Positions 28,405 through 35,316 of a stretch of DNA of 64,000 nt are shown here, in pieces (the stretch's first letter is position 1; each line of letters opens with the position of its first letter). The notes beneath the pieces were generated by a model. That model did not search any database, was not told the DNA's origin, and saw nothing but the letters and a program-made list of their open reading frames with translations. Made by a program: the position numbers and the translations under genes. Source of the DNA: Streptomyces sp. ISL-10 (GTDB lineage Bacteria; Actinomycetota; Actinomycetes; Streptomycetales; Streptomycetaceae); assembly GCF_018614575.1 (NCBI RefSeq), contig NZ_JAGGOJ010000003.1, positions 248,001-312,000 on the forward strand, written 5' to 3'.

Positions 28405-29100
28405 TCAGCCGTGCAACCCGCATTCGGTCTTGCCGCGCCCGGCCCAGCGGCCGGCGCGCACGTCCTCGCCCTCAAGCACCCGGCGGGTGCAGGGGGCGCA
28501 GCCGACGGAGGCGTAGCCGTCCATGAGCAGCGGATTCGTCAGGACACCGTGCTCGGCGACGTACGCGTCCACGTCGTCCTGGGTCCAGCGGGCGATCGGC
28601 GAGATCTTGACCTTCTGCCGCTTCTCGTCCCAGCCGACGACCGGGGTGCCGGCCCGGGTCGGGGACTCGTCGCGGCGCAGGCCGGTGGCCCACGCGTCGT
28701 ACGCGGTCAGTCCCTTTTCGAGGGGCTTGACCTTGCGCAGGGCGCAGCACAGGTCGGGGTCACGGTCGTGCAGCTTCGGGCCGTACTCGGCGTCCTGCTC
28801 GGCCACGGTCTGGCGCGGGGTCAGCGTGATGACGTTGACGTCCATGACGGCGTCCACGGCGTCACGCGTGCCGATGGTCTCCTCGAAGTGGTAGCCGGTG
28901 TCGAGGAAGACGACATCGACGCCCGGGAAGACGCGGGATGCGAGGTGGGCGACGACCGCGTCCTCCATGGAGGAGGTGACGCAGAACCGCTTGCCGAAGG
29001 TGTCGGCCGCCCACCGCAGGATGTCCGGCGCGGAGGCGTCCTCGAGGTCGCGTCCGGCCTGCTCGGCAAGGGACTTGAGGTCCTGCTGAACAGTCGTCAT
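28405..29100 (-). CDS. cysH: APS/PAPS reductase, iron-sulfur type
   Basis: 231 residues. PP-loop reductase forming sulfite. SSMEDAVVAHLASRVFPG and VVFLDTGYHFEET give the nucleotide site. Two cysteine pairs (DLCCALRKVKPL and SVGCAPCTRRVL) are the 4Fe-4S ligands of the bacterial APS-reductase subgroup, and the C-terminal KTECGLHG holds the catalytic cysteine. The cluster ligands predict APS as the main substrate. ATG 29100 is preceded by GGAGGGAAG and overlaps the stop of the upstream small gene by 4 nt. Confidence 0.95.
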   Translation of the reverse strand: MTTVQQDLKSLAEQAGRDLEDASAPDILRWAADTFGKRFCVTSSMEDAVVAHLASRVFPGVDVVFLDTGYHFEETIGTRDAVDAVMDVNVITLTPRQTVAEQDAEYGPKLHDRDPDLCCALRKVKPLEKGLTAYDAWATGLRRDESPTRAGTPVVGWDEKRQKVKISPIARWTQDDVDAYVAEHGVLTNPLLMDGYASVGCAPCTRRVLEGEDVRAGRWAGRGKTECGLHG

Positions 29101-29276
29101 ATCTCTTCCCTCCCACTGCTGTCTGTCTGGAGCCCCCGGGCCAGGAGCCCGAGGAACTTCAGCTGGAAGGCCCGGTTGCATGCCGCGCATTCCCACGCAC
29201 CGTGACCCTGCTCGCTCGGACGCAGGTCCTCGTCGCCGCAGTACGGGCAGTAGAAGGGGGCGGCCCGCTCGCTCAC
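29097..29276 (-). CDS. small CxxC protein of the sulfite reductase operon
   Basis: 59 residues from GTG 29276, too short for most gene finders. Two CxxC knuckles: FYCPYCGDEDL and WECAACNRAFQL, a zinc-ribbon or rubredoxin-like arrangement. GTG overlaps the sulfite reductase stop by 4 nt, and its own stop overlaps cysH ATG by 4 nt (ATGA). It is thus embedded and coupled between the two reductases. It might pass electrons or bind metal for one of them. Streptomycete sir-cysH operons commonly carry such a small gene, but I know of no assigned function. Confidence 0.85.
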   Translation of the reverse strand: MSERAAPFYCPYCGDEDLRPSEQGHGAWECAACNRAFQLKFLGLLARGLQTDSSGREEI

Positions 29277-30970
29277 GACAGGGCCTCCTCGCTCGCACGC
29301 GCCGCCCAGGTCGCGAAGCGCTCGCCCTCCTCGCGCTCCGCCTCGAAGCGCTTCAGGACCCGCTCCACGTAGTCGGGCAGCTCCTCGGAGGTGACCTTCA
29401 GACCGCGGACCTTGCGGCCGAACGCGGGCTCCAGGCCCAGCGCGCCGCCCAGGTGCACCTGGTAGCCCTCGACCTGGTTGCCCGCGTCGTCGAGGACGAG
29501 CTGGCCCTTGAGACCGATGTCCGCCACCTGGATGCGGGCGCAGGCGTTGGGGCAGCCGTTGATGTTGATGGTGAGGGGCTGGTCGAACTCGGGGAGCCGG
29601 CGCTCCAGCTCGTCGATCAGCGCGGAGCCGCGGCCCTTCGTCTCGACGATGGCGAGCTTGCAGAACTCGATGCCGGTGCAGGCCATCGTGCCCCGTCGGA
29701 ACGGAGACGGCTTGACCTTCAGGTCCAGCGCCTCCAGGCCGGCCACGAGGGAGTCGACCTGGTCCTCGGCGACGTCGAGCACGATCATCTTCTGCTCGAC
29801 GGTCGTGCGCAGCCGGCCGGAGCCGTGCGCCGCGGCCAGGTCGGCGATCTTGGTGAGGGTGGCGCCGTCGACACGTCCCACGCGCGGGGCGAAGCCGACG
29901 TAGAAGCGGCCGTCCTGCTGGCGGTGGACGCCGACGTGGTCGCGCCAGTGCTCGACGGGCTGCTCGGGAGCGGGGCCGTCGACCAGCTTGCGCTTCAGGT
30001 ACTCGTCCTCAAGCACCTGGCGGAACTTCTCGGCGCCCCAGTCGGCGACGAGGAACTTCAGCCGGGCGCGGTTGCGCAGCCGGCGGTAGCCGTAGTCCCG
30101 GAAGATCGAGATGACGCCTTCCCAGGCGTCCGGGACCTCTTCCAGCGGGACCCAGGCACCCAGGCGCACACCCAGCTTGGGGTTGGTGGACAGGCCGCCG
30201 CCCACCCACAGGTCGAAGCCCGGGCCGTGCTCGGGGTGGTCGACCCCGACGAAGGCGACGTCGTTGATCTCGTGCGCCACGTCCAGGAGCGGGGAACCGG
30301 AGATCGCGGTCTTGAACTTTCGCGGCAGGTTGGAGAAGTCCTTGTTGCCGATGAACCGGCGGTGGATCTCGTCGATGGCCGGGCTGCCGTCGACGATCTC
30401 GTCCTCGGCGATACCGGCCACCGGAGAGCCGAGGATCGTCCGCGGGGTGTCGCCGCACGCCTCGGTCGTCGACAGGCCGACGGCCTCCAGCCGGCGCCAG
30501 ATCTCCGGGACGTCCTCGATGCGGATCCAGTGGTACTGGACGTTCTGCCGGTCGGTGAGGTCGGCCGTGCCGCGTGCGAACTCCTGCGAGATCTCGCCGA
30601 TGACGCGCAGCTGCTCGGTGGTCAGCCGGCCACCGTCGATGCGCACCCGGAGCATGAAGAACTCGTCGTCCAGCTCCTCCGGCTCCAGGATCGCGGTCTT
30701 GCCGCCGTCGATCCCGGGCTTGCGCTGGGTGTACAGGCCCCACCAGCGCATACGTCCGCGAAGGTCGGCCCCGTCGATGGAGTCGAAACCGCGGTGGGCG
30801 TAGATCGTCTCAATGCGTGTCCGCACATTGAGACCGTCGTCGTCCTTCTTGGTCTGCTCGTTGCCGTTGAGCGGCGTGTGGTGACCCATGGCCCACTGGC
30901 CCTCGCCGCGGTGGCGTCCGGTCTTGCGTCGGGGCGTCGCGGGGACGGGCTTTTCGGGGGTGGCGGCCAT
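29273..30970 (-). CDS. nitrite/sulfite reductase (siroheme, 4Fe-4S)
   Basis: 565 residues. Ferredoxin-type sulfite reductase (SirA-like) reducing sulfite to sulfide. Two repeats of ferredoxin-like and siroheme domains; TADLTDRQNVQYHWIRIED is the first siroheme segment. Cluster ligands are MACTGIEFCKLA and INGCPNACARIQ near residues 430-480. The N-terminal tail is basic and Pro-rich (PATPRRKTGRHRGEG). Its position in a cys operon points to sulfite rather than nitrite. ATG 30970 has GAAGGA 10 nt upstream. First enzyme gene of the operon; the leader peptide ends 116 nt upstream. Confidence 0.95.
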   Translation of the reverse strand: MAATPEKPVPATPRRKTGRHRGEGQWAMGHHTPLNGNEQTKKDDDGLNVRTRIETIYAHRGFDSIDGADLRGRMRWWGLYTQRKPGIDGGKTAILEPEELDDEFFMLRVRIDGGRLTTEQLRVIGEISQEFARGTADLTDRQNVQYHWIRIEDVPEIWRRLEAVGLSTTEACGDTPRTILGSPVAGIAEDEIVDGSPAIDEIHRRFIGNKDFSNLPRKFKTAISGSPLLDVAHEINDVAFVGVDHPEHGPGFDLWVGGGLSTNPKLGVRLGAWVPLEEVPDAWEGVISIFRDYGYRRLRNRARLKFLVADWGAEKFRQVLEDEYLKRKLVDGPAPEQPVEHWRDHVGVHRQQDGRFYVGFAPRVGRVDGATLTKIADLAAAHGSGRLRTTVEQKMIVLDVAEDQVDSLVAGLEALDLKVKPSPFRRGTMACTGIEFCKLAIVETKGRGSALIDELERRLPEFDQPLTININGCPNACARIQVADIGLKGQLVLDDAGNQVEGYQVHLGGALGLEPAFGRKVRGLKVTSEELPDYVERVLKRFEAEREEGERFATWAARASEEALS

Positions 30971-31086
30971 GGCGGTATGTCCTTCGAGACTGCAGGAGGG
31001 CGGCTCTGAGCTGCACACTCGCGGCGAGGGCGCGACGGTGCGCAGGGCGGTGGTGAAGAAGGGGAAAGCGCGGCTGTGCTGGGCTG

Positions 31087-31170
31087 TCAGCAGGCCGGAC
31101 AGATGGCGCTGGACATGCGGCCGAGGTCGACGTGCCGCCGACTCACCAAGGCAATTCCAGTGCTAGACAT
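31087..31170 (-). CDS. cysteine-containing leader peptide of the sulfur operon
   Basis: 27 codons. The peptide starts MSSTGIALV, has SRRHVDLGRM in the middle and ends SSAICPAC. The RRHVDL...SSAIC pattern is that of the actinobacterial putative leader peptide family found upstream of sulfur genes. Cys codons TGT and TGC are the 24th and last codons. A hairpin CTGTC...GACAG (31086-31104 on the minus strand) covers exactly these codons and the stop. The established model for related mycobacterial short ORFs is that ribosome stalling on Cys codons senses cysteine supply and controls the downstream genes. Position 116 nt before the sulfite reductase fits. Confidence 0.8.
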   Translation of the reverse strand: MSSTGIALVSRRHVDLGRMSSAICPAC

Positions 31171-31193
31171 GACGGAAGCGTGTCATGGGAGTT

Positions 31194-31206
31194 TGGACTC
31201 AGTCCA
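31194..31206. promoter_or_regulatory. 13-bp palindrome, possible operator
   Basis: TGGACTCAGTCCA is a perfect 6+1+6 palindrome, 24-36 nt upstream of the leader-peptide ATG, where a promoter of the sulfur operon should lie. The regulator is unknown. Confidence 0.45.
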
Positions 31207-31227
31207 CCGACATCCAAAATGTGGACA

Positions 31228-31254
31228 ACACTGTCCCGCATCGCGAGACAGTGT
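31228..31254 (-). terminator. inverted repeat between acetyltransferase and sulfur operon
   Basis: Arms ACACTGTCCCGC (31228-31239) and GCGAGACAGTGT (31243-31254), 11 of 12 matching with a 3-nt loop, 27 nt after the acetyltransferase stop. On the minus strand it is followed within 15 nt by TTTT. A terminator for the upstream gene is likely; a binding site for the sulfur promoter is the alternative. Confidence 0.5.
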
Positions 31255-31280
31255 GTCATGGGTCACCGCTGAGGGGGCGT

Positions 31281-31850
31281 TCAGACGCCGGCGCCGGGCC
31301 AGGGGCCGGTGGCCGTCCCGTCGTCCGCCTCCTCGTCGACCTTGGTGTCGAAGAGCGTGAAGCCACGGCGCAGGTAGTTGTCCATCGCGTGCGGGCCGTC
31401 CTTGGAGCAGGTGTGCAGCCACACCCGCTTCGTCTGCGCGAGACCGGGCCAGCGGTCGGCCAGGTCCCAGGCCCGCGCGACACCGTACGACAGCAGATGC
31501 CCGCCGATCCTGCGGCCGCGGAACGCCGGGATCAGCCCGAAGTAGACGATCTCCACGGCGCCGTCGTCCTGCGCCTCCAGCTCCACGTAGCCCGCCGGAG
31601 TGCCCCTGTCGTACGCCACCCATGTCTCGACGCCCGGACGGTCCAGCCATTCCTGCCAGGCGGCGTAGGACATCCCCAGCCGGTCCGTCCAGCAGATGTC
31701 GCCACCGACGGCCGTATAGAGGAAGCGGCTGAACTCGGGCGAGGGAACCTCCGCCCGCACGATCCGTACGTCCCCCTCGGGCAGGGACGCCGGCAGCTGA
31801 TCGGCGGGCGACGTCTGGTGGAGGGACCACGTGGTCACAGTGATGCTCAT
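31281..31850 (-). CDS. GNAT family N-acetyltransferase
   Basis: 189 residues from ATG 31850. GNAT motif A is readable in the middle: VEIVYFGLIPAFRGRRIGGHLLSYGV, with the RxxGxG-like acetyl-CoA loop (RGRRIGG), and motif B TKRVWLHTCSKDGPHAMDNYLRRGF. The C-terminal tail is acidic. Acetyltransferase of unknown substrate. An in-frame start 36 nt upstream exists, but the family begins near MSITVTTWSL. It lies upstream of the sulfur operon on the same strand, separated by an inverted repeat. Confidence 0.88.
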   Translation of the reverse strand: MSITVTTWSLHQTSPADQLPASLPEGDVRIVRAEVPSPEFSRFLYTAVGGDICWTDRLGMSYAAWQEWLDRPGVETWVAYDRGTPAGYVELEAQDDGAVEIVYFGLIPAFRGRRIGGHLLSYGVARAWDLADRWPGLAQTKRVWLHTCSKDGPHAMDNYLRRGFTLFDTKVDEEADDGTATGPWPGAGV

Positions 31851-31926
31851 GCGCGCCAGACAACCACGCCGCCGAGATCCGGCCAAGCGCCGGTTTCGGG
31901 CGGCTCCTGCCGGGCGCGGGGCCGGT

Positions 31927-32060
31927 GGTGCCGGGTGTGGGGTGGTGGGGTCGGTGGTGCCGGGGGTGAGGTGGTGCCGGGTTGTGGGGTCGGTGGTGCC
32001 GGGTGTGCGGTGGTCGTGCCGGTGTGCGGTGGTCGGGCCCGGTCGTGCCCGCCGTGCGGG
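31927..32060 (+). repeat. G/T-rich tandem repeat with G-quadruplex-like core
   Basis: Repeats built from GGTCGGTGGTGCCGGG and GTGCGGTGGTCG modules. The plus strand is almost free of A. Four G-runs at 31933-31935, 31939-31942, 31947-31950 and 31962-31966 could form a G-quadruplex. The array lies between the acetyltransferase start and the end of the GAF gene. Confidence 0.65.
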
Positions 32061-32062
32061 GG

Positions 32063-33343
32063 TCAGGCCGCCCGCGCCTGCCGTACGGCCGCGGCCGTCG
32101 AGTGCGGCAGCAGGTCACCGGGCTCCTGCGGCGTGACCACCTCCACCTCCAGGTCCTCGGCGAACCGGTAGGGCCGGTGTGCCAGCACCTGCGCGAGATA
32201 CCGCCGCAGCCGCGACATCTCGGCCCGCACCGTCACCGTCCGCGTCCGGTCCTGGAAGATGTCCTCCGCCAGCTGCGCCGCGCTGCGCCCGTCCCGGTGC
32301 AGCGCCAGCAGGTACAGCAGCTCGGCATGGCGCGGACTCAGCTCGTACGCCCAGCTGCCGAGGCCGCCCGACACCCGCACCGACGGCCGCCGCGGCCGGC
32401 TCAGGTCCAGCACCACCCGCCCCGGCACCACGGGCCCGGCGTTCTCCTCGTCCACCCGCACCAGCCAGCCGCCCGGCAGCGGCTCCACCGAGCACATGCC
32501 GAGCGACGGCAGCCACAGCCGCCCCGCGCGCACCGACTTGGGGAGCGCCAGTCTGCCGGGCGGTGCCATCCCGGCCACCGCGGCCGGCCAGCCGTTGCCG
32601 TCCACGGCCACGGCACGGCCGCCGATCCGGCCCAGCAGCGGCACCGCCGCACTGCGCAGCCGGTCCAGCGCCTCGTGATGGCGGTTGCGCAGCTCGGCCT
32701 CGGCCAGCTTGGTGACCGAGGTGACCAGTGCGAGCGTCGCCGGATGCATGGTGGACAGCGGCCCGCTGATGTCGACGACGCCGATCAGCTTCCCGTCGCG
32801 CGGATCGGTGAGCGGGGCACCCGCACAGGTCCAGGTGTGGTGCGTGGCGACGAAGTGCTCGGCCGAGTGCACGTGGGCCGGACGGCGGGTCACCAGGGGA
32901 GTGCCGACGCCGTTGGTGCCGACCACGCTCTCGGACCAGTCCGCGCCGAGGACGAAGCCGTGCGCGTCGCCCTTGCGCAGCACCGCCGCGCTGCCCTCCC
33001 GCCACAGCAGCCGGCCCTCCGCGTCCGAGATCACCATGATGTGGTGCGCCGCCTCCGCGATGGAGACCAGACCGTCGCGGAGCACCGGCAGCACGTCCAG
33101 CAGTGGCGAGGCCAGCCTGCGGCGTTCGATCTCCTCCAGCGGCAGCAGGCCCGCCCTGCGGTCCCGGTCGGGATCCACCCCGCCGCGCAGCATCCGCTGC
33201 CACGACTCGTCGATCTCCGTGCGGGGGCCCACCTGCGGCCGGCGTCCGGCGAGCGCCGCGTCCCGTACGCCTTTCAGCAGCCTGCTGGCCTCCGCGGTGT
33301 CCATGGCCGCGAGCCTTGCGAGGTCGAGCGTTGCGTTCTGCAC
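32063..33343 (-). CDS. GAF-domain transcriptional regulator
   Basis: 426 residues from GTG 33343, with GAGGAGG 5 nt upstream. It resembles the sensor half of AcoR-type regulators: ESWQRMLRGGVDPDRDR near residue 45, a GAF domain (about 80-210) with GFVLGADWSESVVGTNGVGT and HTWTCAGAPLTDPRDGKLIGVVD, then no AAA+ sigma-54 domain. It has instead a C-terminal winged-helix part (LSPRHAELLYLLALHRDGRSAA...TVTVRAEMSRLRRYL). These streptomycete proteins often regulate alcohol or aldehyde oxidation. The target is unknown here. It is downstream of the acyl-CoA dehydrogenase but after a terminator. Confidence 0.85.
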   Translation of the reverse strand: MQNATLDLARLAAMDTAEASRLLKGVRDAALAGRRPQVGPRTEIDESWQRMLRGGVDPDRDRRAGLLPLEEIERRRLASPLLDVLPVLRDGLVSIAEAAHHIMVISDAEGRLLWREGSAAVLRKGDAHGFVLGADWSESVVGTNGVGTPLVTRRPAHVHSAEHFVATHHTWTCAGAPLTDPRDGKLIGVVDISGPLSTMHPATLALVTSVTKLAEAELRNRHHEALDRLRSAAVPLLGRIGGRAVAVDGNGWPAAVAGMAPPGRLALPKSVRAGRLWLPSLGMCSVEPLPGGWLVRVDEENAGPVVPGRVVLDLSRPRRPSVRVSGGLGSWAYELSPRHAELLYLLALHRDGRSAAQLAEDIFQDRTRTVTVRAEMSRLRRYLAQVLAHRPYRFAEDLEVEVVTPQEPGDLLPHSTAAAVRQARAA

Positions 33344-33560
33344 TGGGGCCTCCTCGGTGACGCCAGCGTCCGGAGCGGGGGGTGGCCTGGGGCGTGTCCC
33401 GCCATCCTCCCCCTCTTCGGGCACAACGCGCTGCCATATGCCATACAAGGATGCAACCCTTTGCAACCGTCGCGAACGGACGTGCGCCTGTATGAAGGTG
33501 ACGGAGCACCGGTCCGCCGGTGTGGGGGTGGTGCCGTGTCGGCGCAGCACCACCCAACAA

Positions 33561-33608
33561 ACGTCACGGGCGCGGGCCGTCGCACCACGGCCCGCGCCCG
33601 TTCGACGT
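33561..33608 (-). terminator. terminator after the acyl-CoA dehydrogenase
   Basis: Perfect 15-bp arms ACGGGCGCGGGCCGT (33566-33580) and ACGGCCCGCGCCCGT (33587-33601), loop CGCACC, extended by ACGTC/GACGT across a 2-nt bulge. It starts about 50 nt beyond the dehydrogenase stop. Confidence 0.75.
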
Positions 33609-33670
33609 CACCCCGGTCCGTGTCCGGTGGCCTCACCCCGGTCCGCGCCCGTTCGGCGTCACACCACGGC
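33594..33670. repeat. repeated 3' end of the acyl-CoA dehydrogenase gene
   Basis: GCGCCCGTTCGGCGTCAC at the gene's end (33646-33663) recurs with one difference (A for G) at 33595-33612, and CACCCCGGTCCG occurs twice between them. The outer copy forms part of the terminator stem. The remaining gap to 33343 otherwise shows only AT-richer sequence near 33425-33480. Confidence 0.55.
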
Positions 33671-35299
33671 GCGGGCGCGCTCCACCACCGACGCCAGGTC
33701 AAGCGAGTGCGGCAGCGTCCCCAACGCAGTCCCCCAGTCGCCGCCCAGCCGCGAGGCGCAGAAGGCGTCGGCCACTTCCGGCGGGGCCCACCGCACCAGC
33801 AGCGAGCCCTGCAGCACGAGCGCCATGCGCTCGACGAGCCGCCGCGCCCGCGCTTCGATGCCCTCCAGATCGGCGAGCTCCGTCAGCAGGTTCTTGATTG
33901 CCGCGTCCAGCCGGTGGTCCGCGCCCCGCGCCGTGCCGACCTCCTTGAGGAACGCGTTCAGCGCCTCCGGCTCCCTCTGCAGCGCGCGCAGCACGTCGAG
34001 CGCCTGGACGTTGCCCGAGCCCTCCCAGATCGAGTTCAGCGGCGACTCGCGCAGCAGCCGGGGCATGCCCGACTCCTCCACGTAGCCGTTGCCGCCCAGG
34101 CATTCCAGGGACTCGGCCACCACCGGCGTGCACCGCTTGGTCACCCAGTACTTGGCCGCCGGCACCGCGAGCCGCAGGAACGCCCGCTCCCCGGCGTCAT
34201 CCGCGGCGGCGTCGTACGCGGCGGCCAGCCGCAGCCCGAGCGTCGTCGCCGCCTCCGATTCCAGCGCCAGGTCGGCCAGCACATTGCGCATCAGCGGCTT
34301 GTCGATGAGCAGCCCGCCGAAAGCGCTGCGGTACGCCGAGTGATGCACGGCCTGGGCCACCGCCTGCCGCATCAGCGCGGCCGAGCCCAGGACGCAGTCG
34401 AGCCGGGTCGCGGCCACCATCTCGATGATGGTCCGCACCCCGCGGCCCTCGTCGCCGACCCGCCTCGCCCAGGTCCGGTCGAACTCGACCTCGCTGGAGG
34501 CGTTGGACCGGTTGCCCAGCTTGTCCTTGAGCCGCTGGATCCTGAAGACGTTCCGCGTCCCGTCATCGAGGACCCGCGGCACCAGGAAGCAGGTCAGCCC
34601 TCCTGCCGCCTGGGCGAGGACCAGAAAGCCGTCGCTCATCGGCGCGGAGCAGAACCACTTGTGACCGGTCAGCACGTACTCGCCGTCGGCGGCCAGCGGC
34701 TCGGCGCGCGTGGTGTTCGCGCGCACATCGCTGCCGCCCTGTTTCTCGGTCATGCCCATCCCGAACAGCGAACCGGCCTTCTCGGCCGCCGGGCGCAGGC
34801 CCTGCTCGTACACCGTCGACGTCAGCCGCGGCTCCCACTCCGCGGCGAGCGCCGGGTCCGTGCGCAGAGCGGGCACGGAGGCGTGCGTCATCGACAGGGG
34901 ACAGCCGTGGCCGGCCTCGGCCTGGGTCCACACCAGGAATCCGGCGGCCCGCCGCACATGCCCGGCGGGCCGGTTCCAGGCGTTCACCAGGCCCGCGGAG
35001 ACGCCGTGGCCCAGCAGCCGGTGCCAGGCGGGGTGGAAGTCGACCTCGTCGATCCGGTTCCCGTAGCGGTCGTGGGTGCGCAGTTTCGGCGGGTTCTCGT
35101 TGGCCTGCGTCCCCCATTCCTGGGCCTGTGACGAGCCCGCCGTCTGCCCGAGGGCGGACAGTTCCTCGTGCGCCACGTCCCGCAGTTCGGGCGCGACATG
35201 CCGCTCGACCGCCTCCGTCAGAGCACGATCGGCGGTGTAGACGTCGTACCCCACCAGGGGCGGGGCCTGGTTGGTCACTGTGTGGGTGCTGTCTGCCAT
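33659..35299 (-). CDS. acyl-CoA dehydrogenase family protein, AidB-like
   Basis: 546 residues, the AidB length (about 541) rather than that of a classical acyl-CoA dehydrogenase (about 380). N-terminal extension, then flavin-fold segments: FGMGMTEKQGGSDVRANTT, YVLTGHKWFCSAPMSDGFLVLAQ, and C-terminal ECLGGNGYVEESGMPRLLRE, PLNSIWEGSGNVQALDVLRAL. AidB binds DNA and FAD and is part of the alkylation response in E. coli; the role in Streptomyces is not settled. TACCGT ends 6 nt before ATG 35299 and there is no ribosome site, so a leaderless transcript is likely. It is divergent from the BrkB gene with only 17 nt between start codons. Confidence 0.92.
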   Translation of the reverse strand: MADSTHTVTNQAPPLVGYDVYTADRALTEAVERHVAPELRDVAHEELSALGQTAGSSQAQEWGTQANENPPKLRTHDRYGNRIDEVDFHPAWHRLLGHGVSAGLVNAWNRPAGHVRRAAGFLVWTQAEAGHGCPLSMTHASVPALRTDPALAAEWEPRLTSTVYEQGLRPAAEKAGSLFGMGMTEKQGGSDVRANTTRAEPLAADGEYVLTGHKWFCSAPMSDGFLVLAQAAGGLTCFLVPRVLDDGTRNVFRIQRLKDKLGNRSNASSEVEFDRTWARRVGDEGRGVRTIIEMVAATRLDCVLGSAALMRQAVAQAVHHSAYRSAFGGLLIDKPLMRNVLADLALESEAATTLGLRLAAAYDAAADDAGERAFLRLAVPAAKYWVTKRCTPVVAESLECLGGNGYVEESGMPRLLRESPLNSIWEGSGNVQALDVLRALQREPEALNAFLKEVGTARGADHRLDAAIKNLLTELADLEGIEARARRLVERMALVLQGSLLVRWAPPEVADAFCASRLGGDWGTALGTLPHSLDLASVVERARAVV

Positions 35300-35304
35300 G
35301 CGGA

Positions 35305-35311
35305 TACGGTA
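35305..35311. promoter_or_regulatory. shared symmetrical -10 of two divergent leaderless genes
   Basis: The 7 bp TACGGTA reads TACGGT on the plus strand, ending 6 nt before GTG 35317. On the minus strand it reads TACCGT, ending 6 nt before ATG 35299. One element can therefore serve both genes. No convincing -35 on either side. Confidence 0.6.
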
Positions 35312-35316
35312 AGGAG

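Noticed and set aside
28411..29205. Plus-strand gene opposite cysH
   Set aside because: Shadow frame; cysH cysteine motifs and operon overlaps support the minus strand.
29180..31009. 609-codon plus-strand frame antisense to the sulfite reductase
   Set aside because: Leu/Val/Asp-rich antisense translation without family signatures.
31982..35131. 1049-codon plus-strand frame over the GAF and dehydrogenase genes
   Set aside because: Antisense shadow spanning two recognised genes and the terminator between them.
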